64,000 nucleotides of DNA from Tuctoria greenei. Taxonomy: Eukaryota; Streptophyta; Magnoliopsida; Poales; Poaceae. The notes beneath the pieces were generated by a model. That model was not told where the DNA came from. It saw nothing but the letters and a program-made list of their open reading frames with translations, and ran no database searches. The stretch is taken from NCBI GenBank assembly GCA_036927565.1, contig JAYESD010000001.1:114929110-114993109 (forward strand), read 5' to 3'. Shown one piece after another: positions 1 through 11,694 of the stretch (position 1 is the stretch's first letter; every line of letters starts with the position of its first letter). Made by a program: the position numbers and the translations under genes.

Positions 1-513
1 AGTCCTTGTACTATAAAAGGACTGGTCGACGATACACAAGGGACGGTCCCAGACCTCTACTGAACTCAGGCGGTTCGGTCCTTTTATAGACAAGGTCGGA
101 CGACTTACAAGTGAGGTCTGGGGCCTGATTAAGGTCAATTAACCTCCTTAATTGTGTATCAAGTATGTGTAACCGCCGGGGCCACCTGTCGGGCCAGGCC
201 AACGTTGTAACGACCAGTCCTTGTACTATAAAAGGACTGGTCGATGATACACAAGGGACGGTCCCAAACCTCTATTGAACTCCCTGAGCTAGACGAGCTT
301 CTTCTTCTGGAGCTTCTTCTGGACTCACACGCTTAATACATCACCAACACAACCCGTGGAGTAGGGTATTACGCTTAGGCAGCCCGAACCACGTAAATCT
401 CTGTGTACACTTGCCGTTCACCTTCTTGAATCTCTGCGCGCCCATTACCGAACCACAACTCCTTGGTCTACCCAAGGTAGTGTCAGGAGATCTGCCAGAT
501 CCAAACGCCAACA
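1..513 (+). repeat. 5' LTR of Tat copy A (partial, internally rearranged)
   Basis: Bases 214-513 match the end of the 3' LTR (about 12275-12574) nearly base for base and run up to the PBS. Bases 1-75 repeat the TATA/R segment found again at 214-286. Bases 79-104 look like a degenerate inverted copy of that same segment. The 5' LTR therefore carries a duplicated promoter region absent from the 3' LTR. The start of the LTR lies left of the window. Confidence 0.85.
226..235 (+). promoter_or_regulatory. LTR TATA box (second copy at 11-20)
   Basis: CTATAAAAGG lies in all LTRs of this family, also in the 3' LTR near 12287-12296 and in copy B near 25872 and 37984. It is the expected RNA polymerase II TATA box of the LTR. 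In this 5' LTR it occurs twice, 215 bp apart, because of the local duplication. Confidence 0.7.
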
Positions 514-515
514 GT

Positions 516-533
516 TGGCACGCCAGGTATGGG
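516..533 (+). other. Primer binding site of Tat copy A
   Basis: Three bases after the LTR end, this segment corresponds to the PBS of copy B (TGGCGCGCCAGGTAGGGG) with two differences. From memory, that sequence is complementary to the 3' end of a plant tRNA-Arg; a tRNA search would settle it. It would prime minus-strand DNA synthesis. Confidence 0.75.
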
Positions 534-550
534 CGCCCGAGATTTCGAGT

Positions 551-2790
551 ATGGTGAACTCAGCTGCTGGATCATCCAACGGCAACCCTGCTGTTCAACC
601 CGCTGGGGGCAATCCCTCCAACATGCAGCAACCAGCAGGTGCCGTGGCTCCAGCAGGAGTCATGCCTCCACCACCACCGTCTGCACCAGCACGTAAAGCT
701 GAGCAGCGTGATGGTGCATCGGCGTCGGTCACTGCATTGGCGAATAACAACAACCCTAAACACGCGCTTCATGCAGCGCGTGCTCTCCTCCAACGTCCAC
801 CACCTCCAGGTGCATCCCAAGGTGTGATGGAGCAGTGGAGGGCTGATGTGGAACATCTTGTTGCAGCAGCGGCCGACCGCATCAGCAATTAAGGTCCTCC
901 TCCTTCAGGGCGGGCCCCATCGCAGCGCCGGACCGTGTCTGGCAGACTTGGTCCGCATGCTTCCCAAAATAGGAGGCGTGCTGCGTCACAGCAAGTTACA
1001 TCGCTGCCTTCTGGGGCACGACGTACTCATACGGTGACCAGGCTTTCAACTCTTGACCTCCGAGCGGAGCTTGATCGCCGTTACCGTCAACAGGAGGACC
1101 GTGTCCATATCGAGCGTACTCACGAAAGGCGAGAGACTCGAGACAGTCCTGCTCCTGAGGGATTAGGAGGAGGCTGTTCTGCACTAGCCATGCATCTACG
1201 CATGGTCATATGGCCACAAAATTCCGGCCTAACCTGCCGGAGAAATTTGACAGGACTATTAATCCCGCCGAGTTTCTCCAAATTTACACCACCACAATCC
1301 TTGCGGCCGGAGGCAACGAGGCCGTAATGGCCAACTACTTCCCAGTGGCCTTGACTAGGACCGCCAGGTCCTGGTTCATGAGCCATCCTCACAACTCTAT
1401 CAATAGTTGGGAGGAATTGTGCCAACAGTTCACCGCCAATTTCGGGAGTTCATACACCCGGCCAGGCACCAAACTGGACCTTTTTGCAGTCGTGCAGAAG
1501 GGGGTAGTATCCCTGCTCTCATTCATCCAGAGGTTCTCCCAGGTACGAAACACCATTCCTTCTATCTATAGCGCTTCTGTTATCATGACATTTAGACAGG
1601 GCGTACGAGATAAGAAGATGCTGGAGAAGCTAGCAGGCAAGGAGATCACCAGCGTCACGGAGCTCTTCAGGTTGGCAGACAAGTGTGCCAAAGCTGCAGA
1701 GGGCCATGAAATGCACTCCAAACCACCTCTGGAGGATGGCAAAAAATCCTCCAAAGGTGAAGCCACTACCTCCGGGAGTGGTACAAAGAAGAAAAAGTCC
1801 AATGGCAAGAAGAAGCCGTCAGCCGGCACATCTACTGCTGCAGCTCCTGCAGCTCTGGGTGGCCGGGGGCCACGCCCCGAGAAACGACCTCGACCGTCCT
1901 ATGAAGACGGTGGCAACTCCAAAGTGTGGTGTCCTATCCACAAGTCGAATAGCCACAACATGGAGGACTGTCGGGAGGTCCAAAACCTTGCCGAGCGCTA
2001 CCACAAGCACCGGGAAGAAGTTCCTTTCCGTCAGAGGGAAGGAAAATATAAAGTCGATGAAGCTCCGGCTGAAGAGGAGTTGGGCTTCCAGGACCCTAAA
2101 AAGGTCCTGAAGGCAGTTTACACCTCCGTCAACGATGACTCCGACGTCTCTGACAATGAGCATCGCAAGACCATGAACACCATCTTTGGTGGTTCGTGGG
2201 ACATCACCTCCCGCCGTGTCCTCAAGACCATGCGGCGGGACATGGCCTCAGTAGCTCCTACAGCCAGGGCAGAGCCTCATCGAAAGTGGATGGACACCAC
2301 CATCGCTTTTGATGCTTCACACTTCCCTCGGAACATGATCGGAGCTGGTCAGCTACCTTTGATGGTATCACCTACCATCAATAACATTCAACTCCACCAT
2401 GTAATGGTGGATGGAGGTTCGGGGCTGAACCTTAGAAGATTTGAAGCTTTTGTCAAGCTTCAGCTCCGACCTTTGGACCTTCGCCCCTCCCGACCTTTCT
2501 CCGGAGTAGGTCCGGGGGCCGTATCACCACTCAGTGCCATTACTCATTCCGTGACCTTTGGGACTCGGGAGAATTATCGCACTGAGAAGTTGATCTTTGA
2601 CGTCGCTCAGATCAACTTGCCTTTCAACGCCATTTTGGGCAGGCCCGCCTTGTACAAATTCATGGCTGCTGCTCATTATGGCTACCTGGTGTTGAGGATG
2701 CCAACACCAGCTAGCGTTCTCCGGATCCGCGGAGATCGTACTACCGGAGTGACTGCTCTGGAGGAACTTCAAGTGCTTGCTACATCGTAG
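551..2790 (+). pseudogene. gag-pro: gag and aspartic protease of Tat copy A (broken)
   Basis: Gag starts with Met at 551 (MVNSAAG). A TAA at 890-892 interrupts it, the frame stays open again to about 1213, and a frameshift moves the reading to the frame beginning near 1210, which stays open to a TAG at 2788-2790. The retrotransposon gag domain lies at about 1250-1700 (NPAEFLQIY, TARSWFMS, WEELCQQF). A lysine-rich stretch follows, then a CPIH...H...C zinc-like motif near 1930-1970, in place of the usual CCHC knuckle. The protease active site is VDGGSGLNL, with the catalytic Asp codon at 2410-2412. Gag would form the particle and protease would cut the polyprotein. In copy B the same parts are much closer to one open frame. 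Confidence 0.88.
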
Positions 2791-5060
2791 GAGGAAGAAT
2801 CCAGGCAGGAGCAAGCTCCAAAACACCCGAGAATTCGTCAACGAGGCTCAACCTCCACACCTCGCGTGCAACCAGACGGCGACACCGACATCCCCGTCAA
2901 AGTCGTCCAAATCAGTTCTGATGCCGCTCAGACCACCTGTATATCACGAGGTCTGAATGAAAAAAAAACTCACGCTCATCACTTTCCTCCGGGCTAATGT
3001 CGACGTGTTTGCCTGGCAACCGTTACAAATGCCTGGGATCCCTAGGGAAGTGATCAAGCATAATCTGAAGATCTATCCTGATGCTCGGCCCATACATCAG
3101 AAGCCTCGGAAGCAATCCGTAGAGCGACATAACTTCATACGACATGAAGTGAAGAAGTTGCTCGAAGATGGATTCATCCGAGAAGTCTTCCACCCAAAAT
3201 GGCTGGCAAACCCAGTTGTTGTACCCAAGCCCGGCGGGAAGCTTCAGATTCGTATCGACTACACAATACTGAATAAGGCATGCCCAAAAGATCCATTCCC
3301 ACTACCTAGAATAGATCAGATAGTGGATTCCACCTCCGGGTGTGAATTACTGTGTTTCCTAGACGCATATTATGGGTACCATCAAATCAGAATGTCTAGG
3401 GAAGATGAAGAACATACTTCTTTTATCACAGTAGATGGATTGTACAATTATACTGCCATGTCATTTGGTCTCAAGAATGCAACTTCAACATTTGTACGAG
3501 CTATGTACAAAACCATTGGAGAGCTCATCAGAGACGTAGTGGAAGTGTATATTGATGACATCATTGTCAAGATCAAGGACAATGAGTCACTCCTTGACAC
3601 CTTGCAAGCTGTCTTTGATAAGCTGCGGGTCACCCGCACGAAGCTGAACCCAGACAAGTGCGTCTTCGGGGTTAGCTCCGGAAAGCTTCTTGGTTTCCTG
3701 GTAAACCACCAGGGCATAGAGGCAAATCCGGCAAAGATTAAAGCCATAGAGGAGATGCGGCCACCAGCCCGCAGTAAGGATGTCCAGAAATTGACTGGAT
3801 GTCTAGCCACCCTCAGCCGGTTCATCTCAAGACCGGCGGAACGGGCGCTACCCTTCTTCAAGCTATTGAGGAAGTCCGGACCATTTCAATGGTCTGAAGA
3901 AGCAGAAAAGGCGTTCTAGGAGCTAAAGAAGCTCCTCACAATTCTACCAATCTTGGTAGCTCCGAACCCTGGTGAGCCCTTACTGGTTTACATTTCAGCA
4001 ACCGACGAGGTTGTTAGTATGGTCCTGGTTGTGGAGAGAACAAAACCATCCCAAGCTTAGGAACCTGAAGATGAGTCTGGGTCCCAGCTCCCAGACTTGG
4101 ATCTACAAGGAGTTATTCCAGAAGATCTGGACCCCTCCGGGAGGGTCCGGGTCGCTCCAATAGAAGCTTCGGGTTCCTCCAGCAAGGACCCCTCCGGGAG
4201 GGTCTGGGTCGATGCGGAGAAAACTACGGGCCCCTCTGGGAGGGTCCAGACAGTCCAACGCCCAGTGTACTTCATTAGTGAAGTACTACATGATGACAAG
4301 ACTCGATACTTAGAGGTGCACAAGCTGCTCTACGCAGTTCTCATTGCCTCCAGGAAGCTTCGCCATTACTTCGAAGCTCACAAGATCTCAGTGGTGACCT
4401 CTTACCCACTGCGTGCGATCTTGCATAATCCCAACTCTACTAGGAACATTGCAAAGTGGGCAGCGGAATTGGCCGAATTCGATCTTGAATTCGTCCCAAG
4501 ACAAGTAATCAAGAGTCCAATATTGGTAGATTTCGTGGCGGAATGGACCCCCTCTCCATCAAACCCTGGGGCCCCTAGTGAACAGAAGCCGGAACTCAAG
4601 GCTCCGGTCTTCACCAAACCTCACTGGATCCTCTACTTTGACGGCTCCATGCAAAAGCAGGGGGCCGAAGCTGGAGTCCTTATCCTTGCTCCAACCGAGG
4701 AGAAGGTAAAATACATGGTCCACCTTGACTTCAAGGTGACCAACAACATGGCGGAGTATGAAGCACTCATTTATGGACTAAAGGTGGCACTATCATATGG
4801 TGTCAAGCAGCTGTTGGTCAAGGGAGATTCGCAGCTCATCATTAAATAGGTGAAGGGTGAATGCTCCTGTAACAATCCCCAACTAGCTGCTTATCTCCTT
4901 GAAGTCCAGAGGCTTTAGAAGGACTTCGAAGTCCTGGATCACCACAATGTCCAGCGTGTCCATAATGATGAAGCTGACTAACTCTCGACAAAAGCGTCAA
5001 CCAGAGCTCCGGCTCCTGACGGAACCTTCGTCTAGAGGTTGTCAAAACCCACAGCTCAGC
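2791..5060 (+). pseudogene. pol: Reverse transcriptase, RNase H and archaeal-type RNase H of Tat copy A (broken)
   Basis: RT reads from 2957 to a TAG at 3917-3919. It shows WLANPVVVPKPGG, LDAYYGYHQI (copy B has LDAYSGYHQI), MSFGLKNA and the catalytic YIDDII. RNase H follows (RPVYFISEVLH, RKLRHYFEAH), then the second RNase H (WILYFDGSM, NNMAEYEALIYGL, LVKGDSQLIIK) ending at TAG 4847-4849; another TAG is at 4916-4918. Between RT and RNase H lies a repeat-coded linker (4120-4255) reading DPSGRVRV, DPSGRVWV, GPSGRVQT. The enzyme would copy RNA into DNA and degrade the RNA strand. Stops at 3917, 4847 and 4916 are CAG in copy B. Confidence 0.9.
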
Positions 5061-5127
5061 CTGCCGAACTGAGCGAAGGGGGCGAGACCAGCATCCCGAA
5101 GCTGGCAGTCCTGATGGCCCTGTTACC

Positions 5128-6450
5128 ATGGCAGCGATCAAGGTCGTAGGTGCTGCCGGAAGCTCCGAGCAACCCAGCACGCAAGACTCAAATGCTCAAC
5201 CAAGCTCTGATGCATGGATCACGAAGATCTGGTGCTACTTGAAAGACAATATCCTTCCCGACGATGATGTATCCGCTGATCGGATAGTCAGATTGGCTAA
5301 AAGATATACGCTAGTAGAAGGGGATCTCTACCGGCGCGGTGCCAATGGCGTCGTAATGTGGTGCGTCACAAGGGAAGAAGGTTGCAAGCTCCTCGTAGAA
5401 ATCCATGGAGGCGAGTGTGGGAACCACGCGTCTTCCCGCACGCTGGTCGGTAAAGCCTTCCGACATGGCTTCTACTAGCCTACAGCGCTCCAGGATGCAA
5501 CTGAGCTGGTAAAGAAATGCAAAGCATGTCAGTTCCATGCAAAGCAAATTCATACACCGGCTCAGCCTCTACAAATGATACCTCCTACATGGCCTTTCGC
5601 TGTGTGGGGGATGGACATCTTGGGACCTTTCCCAAGAGCCGTCGGAGGTTACAAGTTCCTGTATGTTGCCATTGACAAGTTCACCAAATGGCAGGAAGCA
5701 ACTCCAGTTGTGAAAATTACCAAGCAATCAGATATCAACTTCTTGCAGTCCATCGTATGCAGATTTGGAGTCCGGGACAAAATCATAACAGATAATGGGA
5801 CCCAATTCACAAGCTCTGCTTTCCAAGGATACTGCAAAGACCTCGACATTCAAGTTGGCTACGCCTCCGTAGCTCACCTAGCAAGCAATGGCCAAGCTGA
5901 CAAAACAAATGTTGAAATCCTAAAAGGACTCAAGACGCGCACATATGAGCGCCTGAAAAAACATGGAGCCAACTGGATCGAAGAGCTTCCGCCCACTCTA
6001 TGGGCCAACAGGACAACTCCAAACTGGTCAACTGGAGAGACACCCTTCTTCCTGGTGTACGGAGCTGAAGCAGTCCCTCCTCCAGAAATCACCTTGGGGT
6101 CGCTCCGGGTCTGGGCCTCCGACGAAGCCACGCAGGACCAGCTCCAGCGTGAAGACCTTGACCTCCTTGAAGCGGGAAGGTGCCGAGCAGCTGTTCGAAA
6201 TGCCCGATACCGCCAAGCTCTTCGGCGCTATCACCAACAGCATGTTCACAACCGACAGATTGAGGAAGGTGATTTGGTGCTACAAAGAATACAATCCAGA
6301 GAAGGGTTAAATAAACTCTCCCCCAGTTGGGAGGGACCCTTCCAAGTGATCAAAGTATCCCATCCCGGATGCGTTTGCTTGGCAACCAAGGATGGTACAC
6401 CTCTCCCAAATCCATGGAACATTGAGCACCTCCGTAAGTTCTACGCTTAA
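5128..6450 (+). pseudogene. int: Integrase of Tat copy A (one stop)
   Basis: A single frame runs from about 5128 to 6450, broken only by TAG at 5476-5478, which is TGG in copy B. The N-terminal zinc finger (H-H-C-C) spans about 5401-5540 (IHGGECGNHASSR, then CKACQFH). The DDE core shows WGMDILGPFP (first Asp), IITDNGTQF (second Asp) and NVEILKGLK (Glu). The C-terminal GPF-like part is near 6330 (WEGPFQVIKV). It would insert the cDNA into chromosomes. There is no chromodomain, as expected for Tat elements. It lies directly upstream of the non-coding zone before the antisense gene. Confidence 0.92.
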
Positions 6451-7613
6451 TATCACAGAGGTGAGTCCGTAATTACATGTGATGTATGTTATAGAGTCAT
6501 TGTACAGAGTCGGGTAGCACCTCCGGGAGGGCAGCCGGACCTACCCAGTTAGGTCCGCAACGTCCATGCAACACTTGTCATAGTCTCAGAACTAAAGGTG
6601 TAGCTAGCTACCTTGGGTCAAACGAGAAACGAAACACACTTAGCCTGGTTCCGTACCCTACGAGTGTACTTGTTTCCCCTGTACCCCAGACCTATAATGA
6701 AAGACATCATTGTGGGAAAATAGACTCCACGTGCATTTACTTTGTACAGGCTCAATATTTTTTTATTTTTCTCTTTCTTGTCTATAACAAAGTTGTGCAG
6801 TTCTTAAGAAATTTTAGCTCGACCAGTTCATATACAATTCGAGTTGCATTGTCTATCCTTCCGGGTTCAATCACTGTTGATGGCCTACTCGTCTGAATGC
6901 CGCTAAGCCAATCTAGGGTCGGAGTGTGCTATCGACTTAGCCTGGTCATGCACCCTAAGTACGACACTCTACCTACACCCCGGCAGGCCGAAGTAAGGCG
7001 AGCCCAGAAACGATCGAACCTGAAGGAAGCAAGACAGTGCCCTTGATTGTATTTAGGATTGTGTTCGACCTATAACTTTCTCGGGAACAGTAAGGCGCAA
7101 TGAAGTTATACATAGGAAATGGATTTTACTGTTTTTCTTGACTTTATTGTGCAGGAAAGACTCTAAAGTGGAGTATGACGTTGACACAACACGTGTTAGC
7201 GAAGGTCACTGCTGGAGCTGCCAAGCTCCGACAACCCAGAGGACTAACTGTCGATGCTTTACGCATTGATGGAGACTACTACCAGACCTAATAAGCTCCG
7301 ACGATGGTCAATGCCAGAGCCACTAAGCTCCGACAACCTCAGGGGGCCTACACTTTCGAAGACTTCGGACCTACATTCTACAAGTTCGAAGCACGCAAGT
7401 CTTCAACAACCGTTACATCCCCTTGGTACATGTTCACAATCAAATTGTGTACATCTACCAGGGGGCCAAGTGAGACAAAGGTGTTAAGGTGTTGAAGACA
7501 GAAAATGAAATTTGAATTCACAAAAATTTGGATTTCATTCATCTGGAGAAAAGAGATTACAAAATTGGAGAAGAAGAGGAGAGAATACAAGCGGGAGCTA
7601 CAGAGAGATGGTA
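6451..7613 (+). other. Non-coding zone between integrase and antisense gene, with short hairpins (copy A)
   Basis: No supported gene. The zone is similar in copy B (32146-33409). Near 7205-7335 it holds imperfect repeats built of GAGCT...AGCTCCGAC inverted pairs. The sense gag-pol transcript and the antisense gene converge here. Confidence 0.6.
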
Positions 7614-10600
7614 CTAGACCCTATGGAAGAACTGAGCGACCTTCTGGGCCACCTCTGACACGCTGGCTCGGGCGGCTTCACCCTCTCCTTCGATGGGGCC
7701 TTCAAGTACCGGGTCCATAGGGAATTGAGGGTCCCGGCTGGTGTAGCACGTCAGCAGAAACTCAGCGACGTTCTTCGCCAGGGACTGACCCTCTGTTTCC
7801 AATTGGTCCGCAATGACATCGCCCATCTTAGTGAGCTTGTTGCCTGCAGAACCCAGCGCCTCCAACGCTTGGTCCAGCCCGGCTCCGGATCATCCGGACA
7901 CACGGGACTGAAGCCCATTGGCGTTAGCGCGTCATTGGCCTTGCCCAGGAAGTCCTAAACTTGTTGGGACTCCGCAACCCTTGCACCGCGCATCTCCGCC
8001 AAGGATCTTTTGGCCGCCGCAAGCTTTGTGCTCTCCCGAGCAAGACGCTCCACCTCTTTGGCATTCTGCTGAATCGTTTCAGCAACCTGCCTTTTGAGTT
8101 TGCTAAGCTCTTCCTCCCGGAGGTGGATCTCATTCCGACGGCGGACCAAATATTTCTCTCGATCCCGTACTTTCTTCTCCCTAGCGGCAATGGCATTCTC
8201 CTGCTTGTGGAGATCTTTACCTCGCTCCGAGGCCTTCTTCTCCTCCTCCTTGCAACGCTCCTCCAATTTAATGGTACATTCTTCGAGGCTCTTGTCAGCC
8301 AGAGCTGTCTTTTGGACAAGTCCTCCTCCCTCTTAACGAGGTCATCCCGCAGCTCTAGGAATTTCTTCTCTTCATCTTCGAGCTGTCTCTCCCGCGCTTC
8401 AAGAGCCTCCCAACGCTTGACGAGACTATCGTGGATGGCGGCGAGCCTTTCCTGGCATTCATCCGCTGCGATATTTGCAGCCTTGGCCTGCTCATAGATG
8501 GTCCGGGACCGGTTGTCGAGGGTCCGCGTCATGCTTTCCCTCTCATCCAACAACATACCCCAGTAATCCAGGCGGACCTTCTCCCTTTGCACCCACTCCT
8601 TGTCGTCAGCCATCCTCGAATGCGCCAGCTTGGTCTCGAAATGGAGTCAGTTGCGCCACCGCCTAAGGGTTTGGCGCTCCTCCTCGAGGTCCTTGCTATC
8701 GTGGTAGAAAGCCAGTTGGACCTGGCTAAGGCTGGAGCAGGCGTTGTCAATAGACAATGATAGGGGGATCGAGTCCGGACCTGCCGCGGTCATCTCCGCT
8801 GGCTCCAGTGGATCTTCAGCAATAAAAATTTGGTCCCACTCTACAAGAGCGGTCCCCTGAGCTTTCACGTCACTAGGGCCGTCCTCCGGGATAGCCTCGG
8901 CGATCACTGAGGAGGTACTTGCAGCAAAAGTTCCGACCTCCGGAATTGACTCCAGAGGCCCAACCGCTAGGTCATCAACAATTGTCCCTCTGGCGGAGGG
9001 CCAGCAGCTTCATCCTCGCACCCTGGCTCAGCAGAGGGCACCTCCGGGATCACTGCTTCCGGAGTGGGTGTTGAAGGTTCGATCGGAGCAGAAGCTACTT
9101 CTGGCTCCGGCGCAGACGCTTCCTCCGCCTCTGGCTCAGGTGCTGGCACTTCGACCATCATGGGCTCGGGCGTTGGCACTTCGACCACCAAAGGCTCAAG
9201 CGCCGACACCTCCGCAGCAACTAGCTCGTACGCCGAAACCTCATCAACGGCCGGCTCCACAGCCAGAACTTCTGCAGCAACTGACTCTACCACCAGAGCT
9301 TCCTCGACAAGCGGCTCGAGTGCCAGAGCCTCATCAACACCTGGCTCCACTGTCGGGACCTCATCAACCACCGGTCTGACTGCCGGGGCTTCAACAACAT
9401 CCGGCTCTAGGGCCGGAATCATAGCTCCCTCTGGCTCTGCGGCCAGAGCGTCCAACATCTCAGCATCCAAGCCTGGAGCTTCAACCTCCGGGGTTGGCAC
9501 TGCTGGTACATCTTCATTCCCGTGGTTCGGTGCTACCACGACATCTTCTGGGGATGAGTCGTCCAAAACCATGATAGCTAGCGCCGGGGCTGCCGCAGCC
9601 TGAGCCACCTCTTGGGGCGGCGCTAGAACCAGAACCGGAGCTCCAGCCTGCACATCCTCAACTGCTGCTGCAGGGGCCGGAGCATCAGCCCACTTCTTAG
9701 GCACGCTGTGAATGAAGGAAGAAGAGACTCAAAATACAGTTAACAACAAAACAACTGACTGAGGTAAAAAAATCAAAAATTACCTCGAAAGGCTTCCGCA
9801 CCAGTTACCATGGAATCTCTTCTTCGGACGCTCCGGACTGGCCCCAGCCGCCACAGGAGTGTTGGTCCCAGAGGGTCCCCCGGAGCTTGCTGCTGCTATC
9901 GACGTTGCTCTGGTCGAGGGCCCCCTTGACCGGGAAGGACCTCCGGACCTGGAGCCCTCAACCGGCCCTGGTACCGGAGTCACTTGGCCGGAGCTAGCAC
10001 CCTGGGAAGATGCCGCTACTGGAGTAGATGCCACCATTGTAGACCTCCCCCTCCTGGGAGAAGGAGACGTCGCGAAAGAAGTATGCCTGGCGGACCTTCT
10101 GTCGGCATGCTTCCTCTTACGGCTCGGGGGCTCGGACAATTCCTTGCCCTTGCCGACGACTTCGGTTCTTGGCTTAGGGGTGGGAACGGAGCCACCTTCC
10201 CGAGCTTTGGATATCACCAACCCGGTGGTCGAGCGCCTCTCAACGACACCAAGGACATCAAGCACCGGCATCGTCCGCCAGAGCTCCCTACTGAATTCTG
10301 CCTCCATGATCAGAGGGAGGAAAGCTGCCAGCGGAGCCAAGTCGTCGCCCTCGACATTGATGCCGTGCTGGAACTTCTTGAGGTGGAACTCCAAAGTTGC
10401 ACCCTCCATGTTTGACTTCAAACCGGTCTCGATCCGGTCGTCGTCCAGCATACTGTTGAGGGCCCAAGCCAACTTCCCCCTCCTCTTCAACAGAGCCCAC
10501 CTGTTGGTCAGGAAGTTGCAAAACACCGCCTGGGGAGTCACCCCTTCCTCCACGCACGGGCGGATCCTGGTCAGAGCAGGGTTGAAGGCATCCGGCAACA

Positions 10601-11177
10601 CCAGAGCTTCACTCCAAATTGCAGTGTTGATGTTGGGGAGACCTTCCGGCAGCTCCAGCTTCTCCTGCTCCTCCACCCTGATTACAATCCAATCCTTCTT
10701 CCAGTCGTACCACTTCCTAGAAGGGAACGACCGCAAGTACTTGTACCGGCACTTCTTGCGCTTCACAAAATAGAAGAAGCCATGGTACTCATCACTCCTG
10801 CCCATGGTTTGGACAGTGAAGAAGGTGCAGAAAATCTCAATGCAGGGAGGAATGCCCACCCACATCTTGCAGAAGTGGACAAAGATTGACACCAGCAGAA
10901 TGGAGTGGGGGCCAAGGCGGTACAGCTACAGACCATAGAAGTCTAGCGGCATCAAGAAGAAAGAGGAGAAAGGTGGGATCAGCCCCACCATGGCGTACGC
11001 GGAGAAGTACACCATGTCACTGGCGTGTTCCTTTTCGAACGGAAGCTTGTCAGCACGGACCAAGTGGTTGAAGAAGTCAGGGGACCATCCCATGATGGAC
11101 CAGACCTTCTTCAAATCGTCATCGGTCTTCAGTCGGCTCTGGCGGAGACCCAACTCCATCGCAGCACAGCGAGACAA
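7614..11177 (-). pseudogene. Antisense two-exon gene of Tat copy A (Transposase_28-like, repeat and coiled-coil protein)
   Basis: Read on the minus strand, exon 1 (11177 to 9784) begins near MELGLRQSRL. It contains a region like the Pfam 'putative gypsy type transposon' domain (PF04195), with YFSAYAMVGLIPPFSSFF and MWVGIPPCIEIF, then a Ser/Pro/Gly-rich part. A stop at 10926-10928 interrupts it. A 78-nt GT-AG intron (9706-9783) follows, and splicing keeps the frame into exon 2. Exon 2 codes for degenerate EAP/EVP-EPxV repeats (9704-8967), a long charged coiled coil (about 8900-7955) and a C-terminal block with GDVIADQLETEGQSL, ending at 7614. Exon 2 is frameshifted. The function is unknown. 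The same gene lies at the same place in copy B. Antisense ORFs downstream of integrase are known from some Tat elements such as Grande. Confidence 0.8.
9706..9783 (-). other. Predicted 78-nt intron in antisense gene, copy A
   Basis: On the minus strand the donor is CGAG|GTAATT and the acceptor is TTCACAG|CGTGCC. Removal joins the Ser-rich end of exon 1 to VPKKW of exon 2 in one frame. Copy B has an intron of the same 78-nt length at the homologous place (35343-35420). Confidence 0.75.
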
Positions 11178-11694
11178 GAGAGGAAAGGCAAGAAAAAGTT
11201 TGGAAGGTTTGAGCGCAAGATCAATTGAAAGGCGTAAAGAACCCCAAGTGGTGCGTGCTCTCCTTCTTATGTAAGCCCCCGCAACGCCTGGATGGAAACC
11301 GCAGAGGAGCCGACGATACCAGTCAAAAATTTCACCCCGCCAATGACAAGGGGGCTGGGGCCACCCCGACGATCAAGTCGAGGTTCTTACCCCAGGCGAA
11401 CGGTTGTCATCATGAAAGGTGGGAAACCCGAAGGCGGCGGCCTGACAGGGCGCGCGGAACTGATACGATTTTCGTATCGGGAACCAGCGACCTTTAATTG
11501 CGTGAGATCCACACGCTAAGATCTCACCTGCCGCCTCCTGGATATGCCACGTGGCGGAGGTTTAACTACGAACTGTCGCCAACAGCACGTTCGAAGACCC
11601 TTGAAGACACGGCTCAAAAACAAAGAATGGACCCACCTCCGGCGGAATGACTTCATCCAAAAGGTCTCTCCCGGAGGTGAGCCCAGGGGGCCGC
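11178..11694 (+). other. Leader of antisense gene and polypurine tract of copy A
   Basis: No ORF is supported. The last bases (about 11681-11694, cccagggggccgc) precede the 3' LTR and fit a polypurine tract that primes plus-strand synthesis. The antisense gene's promoter should lie in this stretch or in the LTR read backwards, but I could not identify it. Confidence 0.55.

Noticed and set aside
516..533. tRNA gene at PBS sites
   Set aside because: Only the 18 bases complementary to a tRNA 3' end are present, with no cloverleaf around any of the PBS sites.
9064..10773. Plus-strand ORFs of 179 and 304 aa in copy A
   Set aside because: Shadows of the antisense exons. The minus-strand reading is conserved in copy B and has a conserved intron.
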